The notes beneath the pieces are model-generated. The model was not told the origin of the DNA and did not search any database. It saw nothing but the letters and a program-made list of their open reading frames with translations. The translations under genes were made by a program, and so were the position numbers. Positions 63,984 through 64,000 of a DNA stretch of 64,000 nt are shown in pieces (within the stretch, counting starts at the first letter, position 1; each line of letters starts with the position of its first letter). This DNA comes from Oceanicaulis alexandrii DSM 11625 (GTDB lineage Bacteria; Pseudomonadota; Alphaproteobacteria; Caulobacterales; Maricaulaceae): NCBI RefSeq assembly GCF_000420265.1, contig NZ_ATUP01000002.1, forward strand, positions 2,501 to 66,500. The letters are read 5' to 3'.

Positions 63984-64000
63984 ATGCTCAAGCTAAGCTG
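63984..64000 (+). CDS. possible start of the next gene (partial)
   Basis: ATG at 63984, preceded by aaaggga 8 bases upstream and coding M-L-K-L-S before the window ends. Too short to identify; offered only because the ribosome binding site and the short gap to the preceding gene suggest an operon. Confidence 0.35.

Overview
The window is chromosomal DNA of a GC-rich (by eye roughly 60-65 percent) alphaproteobacterium, most likely a marine, stalked-type member of the Caulobacterales/Maricaulales (Maricaulis, Oceanicaulis or Hyphomonas-like). The reasons are the rRNA operon ending in 23S-5S-tRNA-fMet, the murA-DUF2948-UPF0262-phosphatase-infA-maf-RNase E/G-yacG cluster typical of Alphaproteobacteria, paired Caulobacter-type small lipoproteins, three TonB-dependent receptors, and a wealth of secreted peptidases. 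Species cannot be named from the sequence alone.

Layout. 0-3.3 kb: end of an rRNA operon (23S, 5S, initiator tRNA, strong terminator). 3.5-19 kb: housekeeping and scavenging genes: an RhlE-like helicase, a pirin, an FkbM methyltransferase, an exported M28 peptidase, two tandem FMN azoreductases, an unrecognised two-gene membrane unit, an exported amidase, one strikingly AT-rich foreign gene (13808-14578) set between the amidase and a glutathione S-transferase, and an operon of a degenerate EAL-like protein, an S9 peptidase and a methyltransferase. 19.4-25 kb: two tandem paralogous TonB receptors. 25-41 kb: a C2/C3 carbon module: malate synthase, an RraA-like protein and isocitrate lyase, divergent from an ScfR/RamB-type regulator, then MeaB and the two methylmalonyl-CoA mutase subunits. 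Within it lie two pairs of duplicated small exported proteins and a GIY-YIG nuclease gene bordered by a REP/cloverleaf-like repeat. 41-48 kb: DUF2793 protein, proline iminopeptidase, tRNA-Thr, and the murA-to-yacG cell-wall/translation cluster. 48-51 kb: a third TonB receptor and tRNA-Phe. 51.6-64 kb: an extracellular proteolysis and signalling region with a subtilisin-like autotransporter bearing 14 perfect-period aromatic heptads, a TPR-GGDEF(degenerate)-EAL sensor, an I9-type inhibitor lipoprotein followed by a large subtilase with four Cys-containing tandem C-terminal domains, a membrane-anchored HTH regulator and a serine beta-lactamase-like hydrolase.

How it fits together. The exported peptidases (M28, S9, two S8) with the iminopeptidase and three TonB receptors suggest life on polymers or peptides. 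The glyoxylate shunt plus methylmalonyl-CoA mutase and MeaB suggest use of acetate and propionate units from fatty and amino acid breakdown, probably under the divergent ScfR-type regulator. The best candidates for something undescribed are the aromatic-heptad subtilase, the inhibitor/subtilase pair with its new repeat domain, the AT-rich orphan gene and the GIY-YIG gene with its cloverleaf repeat. No prophage, CRISPR array or insertion sequence was seen.
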